Of a stretch of 64,000 nucleotides of DNA, positions 1 through 9,634 are shown one piece after another. The translations under genes were made by a program, and so were the position numbers. The stretch comes from Pomphorhynchus laevis (lineage: Eukaryota; Acanthocephala; Palaeacanthocephala; Echinorhynchida; Pomphorhynchidae). Every line of letters begins with the position of its first letter. Position 1 is the first letter of the stretch. Location of the stretch: positions 176,593-240,592 of the forward strand of contig WNNJ02000570.1 in NCBI GenBank assembly GCA_012934845.2, given 5' to 3'. Under the pieces are notes generated by a model. It was given only the letters and a program-made list of their open reading frames with translations. It did not search any database and had not been told where the DNA came from.

Positions 1-52
1 CTTATCTGCATATTGTAAATTTTCGGGTAGTTCGGCGTCGTCCACGATTGAG

Positions 53-1760
53 ATGGCCCCCGCTATGAAAACTTTTTCTGAGAATTGTAAGATAAGACCC
101 AATGCGCCATATCGTAAAAACAACAAATGGCTCAAAGTTATATATTCGAACGTTCGAAGCGTTCTCAATAAGATGGATGAATTGAAGGTCATAGCTACTT
201 CTCATCATCCAAATATCATTGCCATTAGTGAATCTTGGCTCTCTGACCTTGTTCCTGACAGCTTATTATCCATAGATGGATATAACCTGTTTCGTTGTGA
301 TCGATCTGTTCGAAGGGGAGGCGGTGTATTGCTATATTGTAGTTTAGGTATTGATGTAGTGTGTTTGCAGACGATTAGTGATGCCAATGGGATTGAGGCT
401 TTATACCTCAAATTGTGCCTTGATCAGGTCAATTCTATGTATGTGCTAGTGTTCTAGCGTCCTCCTTTGGCAAGTAGTGATGATTTAATAGAACTTGTTG
501 AGCTCTGTGGTCAACAGAAAAAATGCCTAATTTTTGGAGATCTGAATATTCCCTCAATAGATTGGGACTCGTTTTCATCTCCTAGTCGCATTGCATCGGA
601 CTCGGTTTTATTGAGTGTTCTACACAACAGTGGTCTGCATCAGCATGCACGTGAGGCAACCCGTTTCACTAGCCAGTCGTCTGCCCAGCTAGACGTGGTC
701 TTGTCTTCGTTTAAGTCTGATATTACTCACATAGATTATCATTCTGCACTGGAGATGAACGATCATTGCGTACTGTCCTTTTGATTTAAATGCGCAGGCA
801 ATGTAACGTCGGTCAGTCCCATGCATGGTAAGCCTCTGAACTTCTGGAAGGCTGATTTCGACGCAATTATCTACAAATTGAATCTGGTTAGATGGCCAGA
901 TCCGTATAAATGCGGAATAGACGAGGCTTGGTATGTTTTTGAGAGCACATTCTATAACTTACTGATATTGCATTCTCCCAAGTTTAAAACACAGGCAAGT
1001 TTGTCCTTGGTTTGATGGGCTTCTCCGGTATCACTCACGCGCACGTAAACATGCGTGGATTTAATTTCGTTGTGGACAACAATCTTATGAGTCTTTCAAA
1101 AAAATAAGGAGTAGATTGACCGCTCTCAAGAGAATGAAGCGTCGTCAATTTGAGGAGAAACTGAGTTCTATGGATGGCAAGGCTCTATTCTCTTACATTC
1201 GCAAAACCAGGGGCTCGAATATTCTACTAGTATCGTTGAGGGATGATTCTCAAGGCGAGGTCACGTGTAAAAGTGTCATGGCAAACTTATTTGCCCAGTT
1301 CTCATTGATGTTTTGCTCTTCGCGGACATTGTGTAGTTCTGAATCAGAAAAGGGTTCAGATGCATTCAACCGATCTAATCTGTCGTTTTGTGCTGAAGAT
1401 ATTTTAAAGCTTCTCTGTAAATTAAAACCGAACATCGCTGCCGGTCCGGATGGACTTACCTCAATTCTTTTAAATAAAGTTGCTCCTCAAATATATTTAT
1501 ATGTTTTCCGTATGTTTCAGTTTTCTATTCTCCAATCTCGAATTCCTTCGCGTTGGAAGGAGTCCATTGTAGTTCCAGTGTATAAAATGGGAGATCGACA
1601 AGTGTGTAAGAACTATCGCCCAGTAGCCTTGACATGTATTATTTGTAAGTTGCTTGAAAAGCTAATAGTCAAAAACATATCCTCTGATTTGGAAAGCAAC
1701 AGTAAACTCACTGACTCACAACACGGTTTCAAACCAAATAGATCAACAATAAGTAATTAA
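53..1760 (+). pseudogene. LINE-A ORF2, endonuclease and RT fingers
   Basis: 5' part of the LINE-A polyprotein. Residues from 53 on carry APE endonuclease motifs: YSNVRSVLNKMDEL, ISESWL, RRGGGVLLY, then GDLNIPSIDW after a stop, and NDHCVLSF near 780. Stops at 455-457, 782-784 and 1013-1015 lie in one frame; the RT part (1116-1760) is in another. RT motifs: AAGPDGLTS, YRPVALTCIICKLLE and QHGFKPNRSTIS, after which the reading frame meets the inserted PLE. The endonuclease nicks target DNA and the RT copies the element RNA. Broken by decay and by insertion. Confidence 0.85.
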
Positions 1761-1999
1761 ATCAGCTAACTGAGTCTACGTATTTAATATAATTATAAAA
1801 TAAACAAAACATAATAATGCTAAATCAAAATTTAATAATTAAATAATAAAATTAATAATTGTTTTTAGATTTTCTATAATTTAAATCAAGTTAAAAAATA
1901 AAATAAAAAATAAAATTTAAAATAAACGTCATTATTATGAATTGACTAATAAATAACAGACGTTGTATCAGAATAAGAATTAGAGGTCATCAGGAGGAA

Positions 2000-2079
2000 C
2001 TGCTATGCTATCAGGTTTCGGCCCCTAACTCCTCTACCCAACATAGCAGCGGGGCCAAATACATGCTAATGATGTATTT
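2000..2079 (-). ncRNA. Conserved H-type pseudoknot plus hairpin in PLE 3' region
   Basis: On the plus strand CTGCTATG (2000-2007) pairs with CATAGCAG (2042-2049), and GGCCCC (2020-2025) pairs with GGGGCC (2051-2056). The two helices interleave, giving an H-type pseudoknot. A hairpin follows, AAATACAT (2057-2064) with ATGTATTT (2072-2079). The same block recurs almost unchanged at 53600-53680 and 56132-56212, in inverse orientation and partly decayed at 43150-43240, and diverged at 62915-62985. It lies just after the RT stop codon on the sense (minus) strand. The function is unknown; a role in template recognition or RNA processing is inference. Confidence 0.6.
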
Positions 2080-2123
2080 CCTCTGAAATAACTATCTAGT
2101 ATCTTATTCTAATGCAAAGTATA

Positions 2124-2810
2124 TTATTTATTATCCATCCATAAAAATTTGCCACTTAAGAGTTTAAATTTATTCTTTATATTATTGTGTTGATTTATAT
2201 ATTTTACTATTTTCTGCTTGATGTTATTTTTATAGTAACCTAGTTTAAAATATGTATCTATTAAATTATTTAAATGATTTTGAAGAAAGCCAATATCATT
2301 ACATATTGTTGCAATTCTTAAAATTTCATTATTTAATGTATTATATTTTATATTATATGGTATGCATGAATGCTCATGCAAAAATATGTTTCTTGTAAAT
2401 TTAAATATGTCATCTTTACGATATAAATTAATAGTAGTTTTAGTTAATGTTAATTTAATGTTCATATCTAGATATACACCTTCTTTATCATTAATATTGG
2501 TTTTGTTAAGAATAAGGCTTTCTGGATAAATGTGCTCACTAATTGAATAAAAATTATTAGAATTAAATACACATATATCATCAATGTATCGAAACATATA
2601 TTTCATATATTTATATTGTTTAGATTTAGTTTTTACACAGTTATGAACAAATTCATATTCTATAAAGCTTAAAAACAAGTCAGCTATAATTGGGCTACTA
2701 TTACCACCCATTGGAACACCTTTTACTTGTCTAAATATAGATGTCCCTACTTTTAAATAATTTTGATTTATCAAAATATTTAAGGATTCTATTAATTCAA
2801 TTTTATCCAT
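2124..2810 (-). pseudogene. PLE reverse transcriptase, C-terminal part
   Basis: Continues the RT after the frame change. Motifs are VKGVPMGGNSSPIIADLFL (motif B), FRYIDDICVF (motif C, catalytic YIDD), YLDMNIKLT, and a long helical tail ending SGKFLWMDNK*. The tail is very similar in copies at 42.8 kb (+), 53.7-54.3 kb (-) and 56.25 kb (-), so this is one recently active family. No GIY-YIG domain follows the RT, unlike canonical C-terminal-endonuclease PLEs; an N-terminal endonuclease would have been lost with the 5' truncation. Confidence 0.8.
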
Positions 2811-2820
2811 ATATTTATAT

Positions 2821-3450
2821 TTACTTTGATGGTTTAATTTTTGTTAGATAGGCGTTATAATTATTATAACATATATATGTATATCGTTTTCCGAATATAA
2901 GATTAATTAATTTTACTAACGCTTTCTTAATATCTACTAAATCTAGATTTGTATAAAGCGTACTAAAATCGTATGTATTTATATTTTGAAAATTTATTCC
3001 TTTTGTCTGTTCTAAAAATTCTTTTGTAGAATTAATACTGAAATAGTGTTTTATACCAGTATTAATTTCGATTACCTTGCAATATTTTTTAAAATGTGCT
3101 TTAATTACTTTAAGTATTTTATTCATATAGACAGAAAGTGGTTTTAATGTACATTTAAACGCACTACATATGAACCTAGGTTTTATTGGATTTTTATGTA
3201 ATTTTGGATTCCAATATAATATAGGTATAGTTTTATTATCTAATTCAACCTTTATACCCTTTTTATCCATTATAGAACAGTGACTTGTAATAATTGTTTC
3301 TAAACTCAACTCACTACGTTCATATGTTGGATTTACATTTAAATCATTAGAATTAACCTCTTTCATTAGTATATCATAATAAAGCTTTTTGCATATGAAG
3401 ACAAAGTTATTACTAGCTTTATCAATAAGTAATCTTTTGGTTTCTTCCAA
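2821..3450 (-). pseudogene. PLE reverse transcriptase, N-terminal part
   Basis: About 209 codons open from the truncated edge, with no ATG at the start. Visible motifs are YWNPKLHKNPIKPRF, a KPLS-containing segment and DFSTLYTNLD (RT motif A-like, in which the catalytic Asp precedes FSTLYT). This is the order seen in Penelope-like RTs, the group nearest to telomerase. The frame ends at KIKPSK*; the related copy at 18.29 kb has one A fewer here and reads on as KPSSKYKYMD, so an extra A in this copy near 2830 causes the frame change. Confidence 0.75.
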
Positions 3451-4570
3451 CGCGTGGTAGTCTTCATTAGATAAACGAGTTCAATCTGATGTACTTTTTG
3501 TAGATTTCTCTCATGATTTTGATTCAGTTCCGCGTGATCGACTCATTCATAAATTGAGGTCACTTAGTGTTTGTCCTATGTGTGTCGCCTGGATTGCAAA
3601 TTACTTAAGTTCACGCTCTTTCAAAGTACGTGTAGGTGCAGATATGTCTACCTCATTCGTTATTCATTCTGGCGTTCCACAGGGTGCTGTTATCTCCCCA
3701 CTTCTTTTTATTGTCTATATCAATGATCTCCCATCTGTAATTCGTTCTGATGTCGTAATGTATGCTGACGATGTTAATATATGGTGGCCTATTAGAGACG
3801 GAAGGGACATTAAGATTCTTCAAGATGATCTAACATGTCTAGAAAAATGGTCAGCGGAAAATGGTTTGAGGGTTAACCCCTCTAAATGTGCGCATATGTC
3901 CATTGGTTCTTCACTAAACTTATCGTATCATATAGGTTCGATTCAGATAGGCCGAGTGGGTGAATTCAAAGATCTTGGTGTGATGATTACCAGTAGCTTA
4001 AAAACTAATGTCCACACTAAATATATTTGTAATCGAGGCTATCGTATTTTATGGATGCTTTTCAAGTCTTTTGATCGGATAAGTCCATCAATGTTCAAGC
4101 GACTATTTTGCTCTTATATTCTTCCCATCCTTGAATACGGTTTACCTGTAACTTATCCACAGACTTTAAGGGAATCTTGTGACATTGAGAACTTGTTACG
4201 TAAAGGGTCACGAATGATTCCGAATTTCTCCAATTTGAGATATGCTGAACGTTTGACATCTCTACGTGTCGGCACGATAAAATATCGCAGATCGTCCAGT
4301 GATTTATCAACTACAGTCAAAATTGTTTTCGATGGCTTTAGCGGTCTCTCTAGCTTATTATCCGTGAATGATAGACGAGAAACTCGTGGGCATGTGTGGA
4401 AATTAATAAAGCCAAATGCAAGAATTCCTGTTCACCATCGATTTGCAACCAGGGTAATTAACGGGCGGAATGCACTAAAGTGCCTTGATATCTCTAGTAG
4501 TATATCTAGTGATGCTATCAAGAAAGACATCGAAGCCGAAAGAAGGAATTTGCAACTACTATTTGATTGA
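3451..4570 (+). pseudogene. LINE-A ORF2, RT palm, thumb and C-terminus
   Basis: Second half of the LINE-A RT, resuming after the PLE insertion. A TAG lies in the resumed frame at the start (NAW* then SSLDKR). Motifs: VLFVDFSHDFDSVPRD (motif A region, with H replacing the usual K/R), GVPQGAVISPLLF (motif B), VVMYADDVNIWW (catalytic YADD) and GLRVNPSKC. The C-terminal part has the ILEYGLPVTYP and WKLIKPNARIPVHHRF stretches typical of CR1-like ends. It stays open from 3554 to the TGA at 4568-4570, so it decayed little after the insertion. Confidence 0.85.
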
Positions 4571-4621
4571 ATTTTTTGTTGATGTTTTTTATTTTATTTT
4601 ATCATGTTTTGTAAGCGACAC

Positions 4622-4661
4622 GAGCTTGTAGCTCATTTGCTTCTGTTTGTTATAATAATAA
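4622..4661 (+). other. LINE-A 3' terminal hairpin and (ATA)n tail
   Basis: GAGC-TTGTA-GCTC forms a short stem (4622-4634), followed 17 bases later by an ATAATAATAA tail. The same layout, with a different stem sequence, ends LINE-B and LINE-C, so the structure rather than the sequence is kept. This is the expected position for an RT recognition element in stringent LINEs. Confidence 0.5.
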
Positions 4662-4957
4662 AGGTTTTCTTAAAAATCTCAAAGGGAAAATTTTTGAAAG
4701 GTGTTTCTACTACGTGATGAAATGCAACAATTTTTGCAAAACACAAAACAAGATATTAATGCAAAGTTTTCAGATACTCGCTTTCTAACCAATTTGTCGT
4801 TTTCAACACATATTTGAATTCAAAAATTCAATTAATTTAAGAATGCACGTTAAAAGAATCACGAAAAACACTGCGTTTCAAATTAAGATTGATTTATATA
4901 ACTCCAAGTTAGACAAAACTAAACTTTGCCTCATTTCTGCAATTAAATTCATATATG

Positions 4958-4995
4958 AAAATGATCTTGATATTGATAAATATCAAGATCATTTT
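4958..4995. repeat. Perfect 16-bp hairpin in LINE-B ORF1 region
   Basis: AAAATGATCTTGATAT (4958-4973) and its exact complement (4980-4995) are separated by the 6-base loop TGATAA. It lies inside ORF1-like coding sequence, so it may be a local template-switch product rather than a signal. Confidence 0.7.
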
Positions 4996-5103
4996 TTAGC
5001 ATCTACGTGAAGCTAAACAATGTTTGAAGTCTCGTATTGAAGCTGGTGAGTCAAACTTGACAATTCGAAATTTTCAGGTTGTGCGGAGGAAGACTCAAAT
5101 ACA

Positions 5104-6120
5104 TTGGGTGCCTCTACAGGTAGATCATTCAATCCTTCCTCCGCCGCTCATAAGTCATTGGTAATTTCAAATATTTCAAATGTGGATAATAAATGTTTAA
5201 GAAATATTGTCCATTACTCCTCCCCATTGTGGTCGGCTCTTGAGCGACGTAGCGAGGATTATCAGTCATACATACCGATATCGTTGGCTCAGCAGACTCT
5301 ACCCTTAAGCTTAGAATGTTTGTTATTATATACGAACGCCCGTAGTCTTCTTCCAAAAATTGACGAATTAAAACTCCGCATTGAGAATTCGCATCCGCTA
5401 TTAGTTGCTATTACTGAAACATGGCTTCATGATAGAATTACTGATGCTGAGATCTGGATTGAAAATTATACATCTTATCGAGTTGACAGATCTATCTGCA
5501 AGGGTGGTGGAGTGATTATCTATGTGCATAATAGTTTAGTGTTTAAATTGCTAGATGTACGAGCGTCCGATGGAATCGAGTTATTGTGGGGTAGTGTGTC
5601 TCTTCCTACCCTTGGTTCAGTGACTTTAGGCTTAATCTATCGCAATCCCACTTCAGATGTTTGTTGCTTGATCGATTACATTCTAGAGTTTGGTTCCAAA
5701 CCAAATCTTTTTATAGTTGGTGATTTCAACTTAGCGACAGTAGATTGGAACACCTACACATCTTCTGTGTGTAGTCCGTCCACATCATTATTTCTTGATA
5801 TGATTAACTCGCTAAACCTTACCCAACATGTTTCAAAATTTACCCGATTTTCCCAAGAAAATCAATCGCTACTTGATATTTGTCTAACATCGAATAAATA
5901 CATTATACACAAAGTTACGCACTCCGATCCTTTGGGTAGGTCAGATCACTGTGTTCTCAATTTCTACTCAGATTTTACACGTCCTTCAGCTTGTAGATTA
6001 CAACAGAATTCTTTAAATTATTTTAAAACTAACTTCGAACTTGTGCGTCAGAATCTATTAAGTATTTCATGGCTCAGTCCGTTTTTTATGTTGGGGTTGA
6101 TAAGGCATGCTATCAGTTAG
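5104..6120 (+). pseudogene. LINE-B ORF2, APE endonuclease part
   Basis: 338 codons. The APE-type endonuclease covers about residues 78-305: YTNARSLLPKIDEL (catalytic Asn), VAITETWLHD (Glu), DRSICKGGGVIIYV, LIYRNPTSD, VGDFNLATVDWN (Asp/Asn), LLDICLTSN and GRSDHCVLNF (Asp-His). The N-terminal 75 residues are a linker of low similarity. The frame changes around 6070-6110 into the RT frame, which starts just before this ORF ends, so a single frameshift separates the endonuclease from the RT. Confidence 0.85.
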
Positions 6121-8054
6121 AAGCCACCCTTAAGGAATTACTCATACGATTTTCGCCCCGTAAAACCGTTGCAAATCGTATACACCATAAACCTTGGTTT
6201 GACAAAGAGTTAAAGAATGCTTTAAAATTAAAAAAAATGAAATTCCAGTTGTTTTCTAATAATAGTATTGATTACTGTAGGTATAAAGAGGCCAGAAATC
6301 GGTTCACATTTCTTAAACGCTTCAAACAATGTCAATTTGAAGAGAAAATCGCTCAAATGTCAATTCATAATCCTAAATCCGTATTCAATTATGCTAATTT
6401 CAACAACAAAAATAAACACATTGGTTCACTTGTTGATACTGATGGTTGCACATTGATTAAATATGATGACATAGCGAATGCTTTCGCTCAACATTTTTGC
6501 ATAGGAGTTCGTAAATCCTCCTCCGTCACCTATGCCTCGTACTGTCCATCGAATATAAACATTCTTCAGATGTTTTCTGTTAATGATGTAGTGCTAGAGC
6601 TCAAGCGGCTTAAATCGTCAGGTTCTATTTATCCTGATCGTTTACTACCGGTATTTCTCAAGAATATCGCTGATGTTATCGGCATACCACTATATTGGAT
6701 TTGTGTCGCCTCCTTGTACTTCGGTTGTGTCCCGATGAATTGGAAACTTTCGTTGATAAGGCCCATTTTGAAGAAAGGTGATCCATCTTCAGTTGAAAAT
6801 TATCGCCCGATAAGTCTAACGTGTGTATTCTGTCGAGTTTTGGAAAGGATAATATACCGCATTCTAAGCGATTATCTAGAATCCAACAAATTATTGTGTA
6901 ACAATCAACATGGATTTCGAAGGGATCGCTCAACAATCACTAATCTCTTGATTGCCCAGAATAGCTGGGGTTCGTTAATTGATAAGGGCTTTGATGTTGA
7001 TATAGTATTTTTTGATTTTTCAAAAGCGTTTGATATGGTTCCACATGACATCTTGATTCAGAAAATGCGTGCTCTAAACATTGATCCACTTATTATTCGC
7101 TGGATAAAAGAATTTTTATCTAACAGATTCTATCAGGTTGTTGTAAATGGTTCTCTTTCTGATCCTTATCCGGTCAATGTTGGAGTTCCGCAGGGTTCGG
7201 TCCTCGGCCCATTGTTATTCTGTATTTTCATTAATGACCTTCCTTCCATTTCGAACTCACACTCTCTTTTATATGCAGACGACCTAAAAATTTGGCAGGC
7301 TATCCGGTCAGATTCGGACACGGTGCTAGTTCAATAGGATATCGACAGCATTTCCAACTGGGCTTATATGAATGGTCTGTCACTGAATATATCAAAGTGT
7401 GCTTGTATGCGTTTACAATCACGCAGTCATAGTGTGTATCCAACTTATCATCTTGAGGATCAGAACATTAAAGTAGTAACTCGTCTTAGCGACCTTGGAA
7501 TAGCAGTTGCGAATGATTTTTCGACTAGTTGGAATACTGAGTTGGCTTGCTCGAAAGCAAATCGAATGTTTGGGATGATTCGTAGAACTTTTAGTGTGTT
7601 GAGTCCAGTTTCATTTAGAGCACTCGCCAACGCATTTGTGATCAGTCATCTTACCTATGCATCACAATGTTCGTTCCCAAGAACAGTATACGAGAAAAGT
7701 AGAATTGAAAATGTGCTGCGCCGGGCAACAAAGCTCGTAAATTCAGTTAAAGCCTTACCTTATAATGAAAGGCTAAAAAAACTTGGTATGGTTTCTATAA
7801 GCGACCTTCGGTTTCGGCGAGATATGTGTTCAACATGGGAAGCTTTACACAAGGGAAATCACGTCTTAAGAGAATTGATGACTGTTCGGAAAAGTCGGGC
7901 TTTGCGTGGACACAATTTTACTTTAGCCCATCGCCGAGTTATACGCTCTAAAACTGTACAATTTGGACATCGAATCGTAGGTAAGTGGAACCGATTAAGT
8001 GAAGAAATTGTCAACTCAAGATCGGTTTCAGCATTCAAACATAAACTTTTGTGA
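6069..8054 (+). pseudogene. LINE-B ORF2, reverse transcriptase and C-terminus
   Basis: RT of LINE-B in one frame, with a single internal TAG at 7335-7337. Motifs in order: LIRPILKKGDPSSVENYRPI, QHGFRRDRSTITNLL, IVFFDFSKAFDMVPHD (motif A), VGVPQGSVLGPLLFCIFIND (motif B), LLYADDLKIW (catalytic YADD), then LSLNISKCACM. The C-terminal 230 codons (7368-8054) carry the CR1-like tail (RRTFSVLSP, SHLTYASQCSFPR, VGKWNRLSEEIV). The product would reverse-transcribe its own RNA at a nicked target. With two breaks it looks recently inactivated. Confidence 0.88.
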
Positions 8055-8124
8055 CTTTTGTTTGTGAGTCTTTTTTTTAAGAGTGCAACTGTGAGCTTTG
8101 CTCGTCTGTTTGTCGAAATAATAA

Positions 8125-8296
8125 TGAAGAGTGGTCGCGCTTCATCATCGGGTGCCCCAACGTCTTTCGACAACGCGATCTTGTGGCTTTGACGTGTGCT
8201 TACAGAGAAGTCAATAGAGAGTGCATGCTCGAGGTTTGAACCCCGTACATAGAGTTTGCAATGCACACGCCTCCACCATTCGGCCACGCGGGCGAA
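8125..8296 (-). mobile_element. tRNA-related SINE-like sequence
   Basis: Read on the minus strand from 8296, the sequence holds an A-box-like TGGCCGAATGG and a B-box-like GGTTCAAACCT with tRNA-like spacing, starting GCCCGCG. The 3' acceptor strand is not complementary to the 5' strand and the anticodon stem does not close, so it is not a working tRNA. About 90 further bases lead to a TTCATTATTATT stretch next to the LINE-B tail. A tRNA-headed SINE is the simplest reading. Confidence 0.4.
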
Positions 8297-8313
8297 TTAT
8301 TTTTAATAATAAT

Positions 8314-8596
8314 AATAATGAGGCTCTGTATTGGCTTAAGTGATATTGACTATTATGTACGTCTAAGTCGTATTGGGATGTTGTCGGTACGTGAGAGGTT
8401 CATATCCTTGGAAATGCTATGTATATGGCATATGTCGAATGATGTGGTAGGTTATCCCACCGATGTAATCACTAGGCGGGTAGATCAGTTGCGGGGACAT
8501 AGCAGAGTCTTGTATAAATTTAGATTTGGCAGATTACCAAAAGTGTATAGACTCTCAAGAAGAGGAATTAACATGTGGAATTCGTTGCCTGAATAA
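8314..8596 (+). pseudogene. CR1-like LINE C-terminal fragment
   Basis: About 92 codons resembling the end of LINE-D (27560-27870): YYVRLSRIGMLSVRERF, EMLCIWHMSNDVVGYPTD, RGHSRVLYKFRFGRLPK and GINMWNSLPE*. This is the extreme C-terminus of a CR1-like ORF2, 5'-truncated next to an (AAT)n stretch at 8310-8320. LINE-C begins right after it. Confidence 0.7.
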
Positions 8597-8830
8597 GTCG
8601 TTGCAGCCCCCAGTTTGAGAACGTTTAAATCACGATAAACCAAACAGTTTCAGAACAGGGTTCTATTTAACTCTGTTAGGTTACACCCTGCGGAGGTGAA
8701 GATATCTTTTGTCTCGAATGACCTTGCCGCAAACTACATGGAGTACTTCTCCGCCAATTTAGCTGAATATGGTGAAATTTCATCCAAGCCTATCCTAGCA
8801 TCGCTGAAAGTTTCAAATCTTCCCTGCTAA

Positions 8831-9601
8831 ATGGAAGAAGAAGATATACGTTCTTTTATGGAAACATTCAAAGTCACCAATCTGAGGTCAATCCGGGGTA
8901 AGGACGGGAACCCTATCCCGGTTGGCTTTTGCAATGCTCCAGTAAATATTGCTGAATCCCTGTCTAATTCTACGTCGAATCCCTTTATGGGTTTTAATAT
9001 TAAATTCACGATCACAGAGAGGGATGATCTGACCTATCCCCACTGCAGCCGGTGTCACAAATGGGGACACTGGGCCTCCAGATGCAGTGGGACCCTTTCC
9101 TGTGGGGTCTGTAGCTCTACCAGCTGTCCATCTCTTACAACTACGGATCGCTGTGATGCCCCCCTTTCCTGCTCGAATTGCGGGGGGTGCCATCCTGCTT
9201 GGAGCAGGAAATGCTCTCTATTCAAAGAATATAGACAATTATTCTGGTTGAAACCGCCCAATCCGGCCAAGTCCTTCGCGGTCGCTGCAGCTCCACGTAT
9301 GGATGACGCTGACATTCTACGGATTATCGACTTAAAGACTTCGAATGCTCTTCGGCAGATGGAGGAGTTAGTACGCTCCATCCTAACCGTTATCGGGACT
9401 AATCCTGTGCTTCCTGTTTCCTCGGTTCCGGAGTCGAAAAAAAGAGGGGCTTCAGCCCATGCCGTTCCCCCGCTCAAGATTGGGAAGCTAATCCAACAGA
9501 AGACTAATAGGGGAAATGAAGATACTGCCCAGGGGCAAGTACCTTCCTTGGAGGAGGCTAGTGGTGGGAAGGGCAACCTTCCTGCACCTAGCTTTGTCTA
9601 G
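8831..9601 (+). CDS. LINE-C ORF1, zinc-knuckle RNA-binding protein
   Basis: 257-residue ORF1p. Three knuckles typical of Jockey/I ORF1: CSRCHKWGHWASRC (about 72-85), CGVCSSTSC, and CSNCGGCHPAWSRKC (about 115-129), followed by FKEYRQLFW. The family protein binds element RNA to form the transposition particle. The same frame is open for some 60 codons before the ATG, up to an in-frame TAA at 8828-8830, with protein-like sequence (EVKISFVSNDLAANYMEYF). So either this ATG is the real start, or the protein was longer and a stop at 8828 cut it. The second view is more likely, since Jockey ORF1 proteins usually have an RRM-like part before the knuckles. Confidence 0.75.
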   Translation: MEEEDIRSFMETFKVTNLRSIRGKDGNPIPVGFCNAPVNIAESLSNSTSNPFMGFNIKFTITERDDLTYPHCSRCHKWGHWASRCSGTLSCGVCSSTSCPSLTTTDRCDAPLSCSNCGGCHPAWSRKCSLFKEYRQLFWLKPPNPAKSFAVAAAPRMDDADILRIIDLKTSNALRQMEELVRSILTVIGTNPVLPVSSVPESKKRGASAHAVPPLKIGKLIQQKTNRGNEDTAQGQVPSLEEASGGKGNLPAPSFV

Positions 9602-9634
9602 GTAGGCAATCCCCCATCCAACTAATCCATCACA

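Larger units (their letters stand above)
1761..3450 (-). mobile_element. Penelope-like element inserted in LINE-A
   Basis: Minus-strand retroelement inside LINE-A. It has an RT in two overlapping blocks followed by an AT-rich 3' region with a conserved pseudoknot (2000-2079) and the terminal sequence AAATCAGCTAACTGAGTC at 1763-1780. LINE-A coding resumes at 3449 with NAW, so the borders are close to 1760 and 3450. The element is 5'-truncated: the RT starts inside its N-terminal part and no endonuclease is present. Related copies lie at 18.2, 42.8, 53.3-54.3, 56.1-56.4 and 56.6 kb. The RT type (PKLHKNP, FSTLYT, GVPMGGNSSP, YIDD) is that of PLEs; the match to the Naiad group, which lacks canonical hammerheads, is my inference. 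Confidence 0.75.
1..4661 (+). mobile_element. CR1-like LINE-A, cut by a PLE insertion
   Basis: Non-LTR retrotransposon on the plus strand, entering from the left edge. The first bases encode the end of ORF1 (a peptide with NFRVVRRR, matching NFQVVRRK just before ORF2 of LINE-B). Then follow an APE-type endonuclease (53-784), a linker, an RT (1116-1760 and 3451-4570) and a 3' UTR ending in a hairpin at 4622-4634 and an (ATA)n tail near 4652-4661. A minus-strand Penelope-like element occupies 1761-3450, splitting the RT between the RSTISN motif and the palm. Several in-frame stops and at least one frame change show that it is dead. Domain order and motifs are seen; the clade name is inferred. 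Confidence 0.85.
4680..8125 (+). mobile_element. CR1-like LINE-B, nearly full length
   Basis: Plus-strand LINE adjoining LINE-A. 4695-5100 holds decayed ORF1 C-terminal coding (LRDEMQQFLQNTKQDINAKF in one frame, ESRKTLRFK and REAKQCLKSRIEAGESNL in another). ORF2 runs 5104-8054, and the 3' UTR ends with the GAGCTTTGCTC hairpin (8093-8103) and an ATAATAAT tail. It is a different subfamily from LINE-A but has the same plan. ORF2 shows only two breaks, so this copy is younger than LINE-A. Confidence 0.85.

Noticed and set aside
1987-2019. Hammerhead boxes in the PLE pseudoknot region (minus strand GAAA, then CTGATGA)
   Set aside because: The boxes exist at 2019-2016 and 1993-1987, and TTAGGGG/CCTCTAA could pair as helix II, but two extra C bases separate helix II from GAAA and no helices I or III fit. 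The GAAA is also lost in the 56.1 kb copy while the pseudoknot stays.
2000-2056. HDV-like ribozyme
   Set aside because: The strand order P1-P2-P1'-P2' matches, but there is no convincing P3 or P4 hairpin and no clear catalytic-C joining segment.
8222-8296. Functional tRNA gene
   Set aside because: A and B boxes are present, but acceptor, anticodon and T stems do not close.
8888-9576. Minus-strand ORFs of 101 and 173 codons
   Set aside because: Antisense shadows of the GC-richer LINE-C ORF1.
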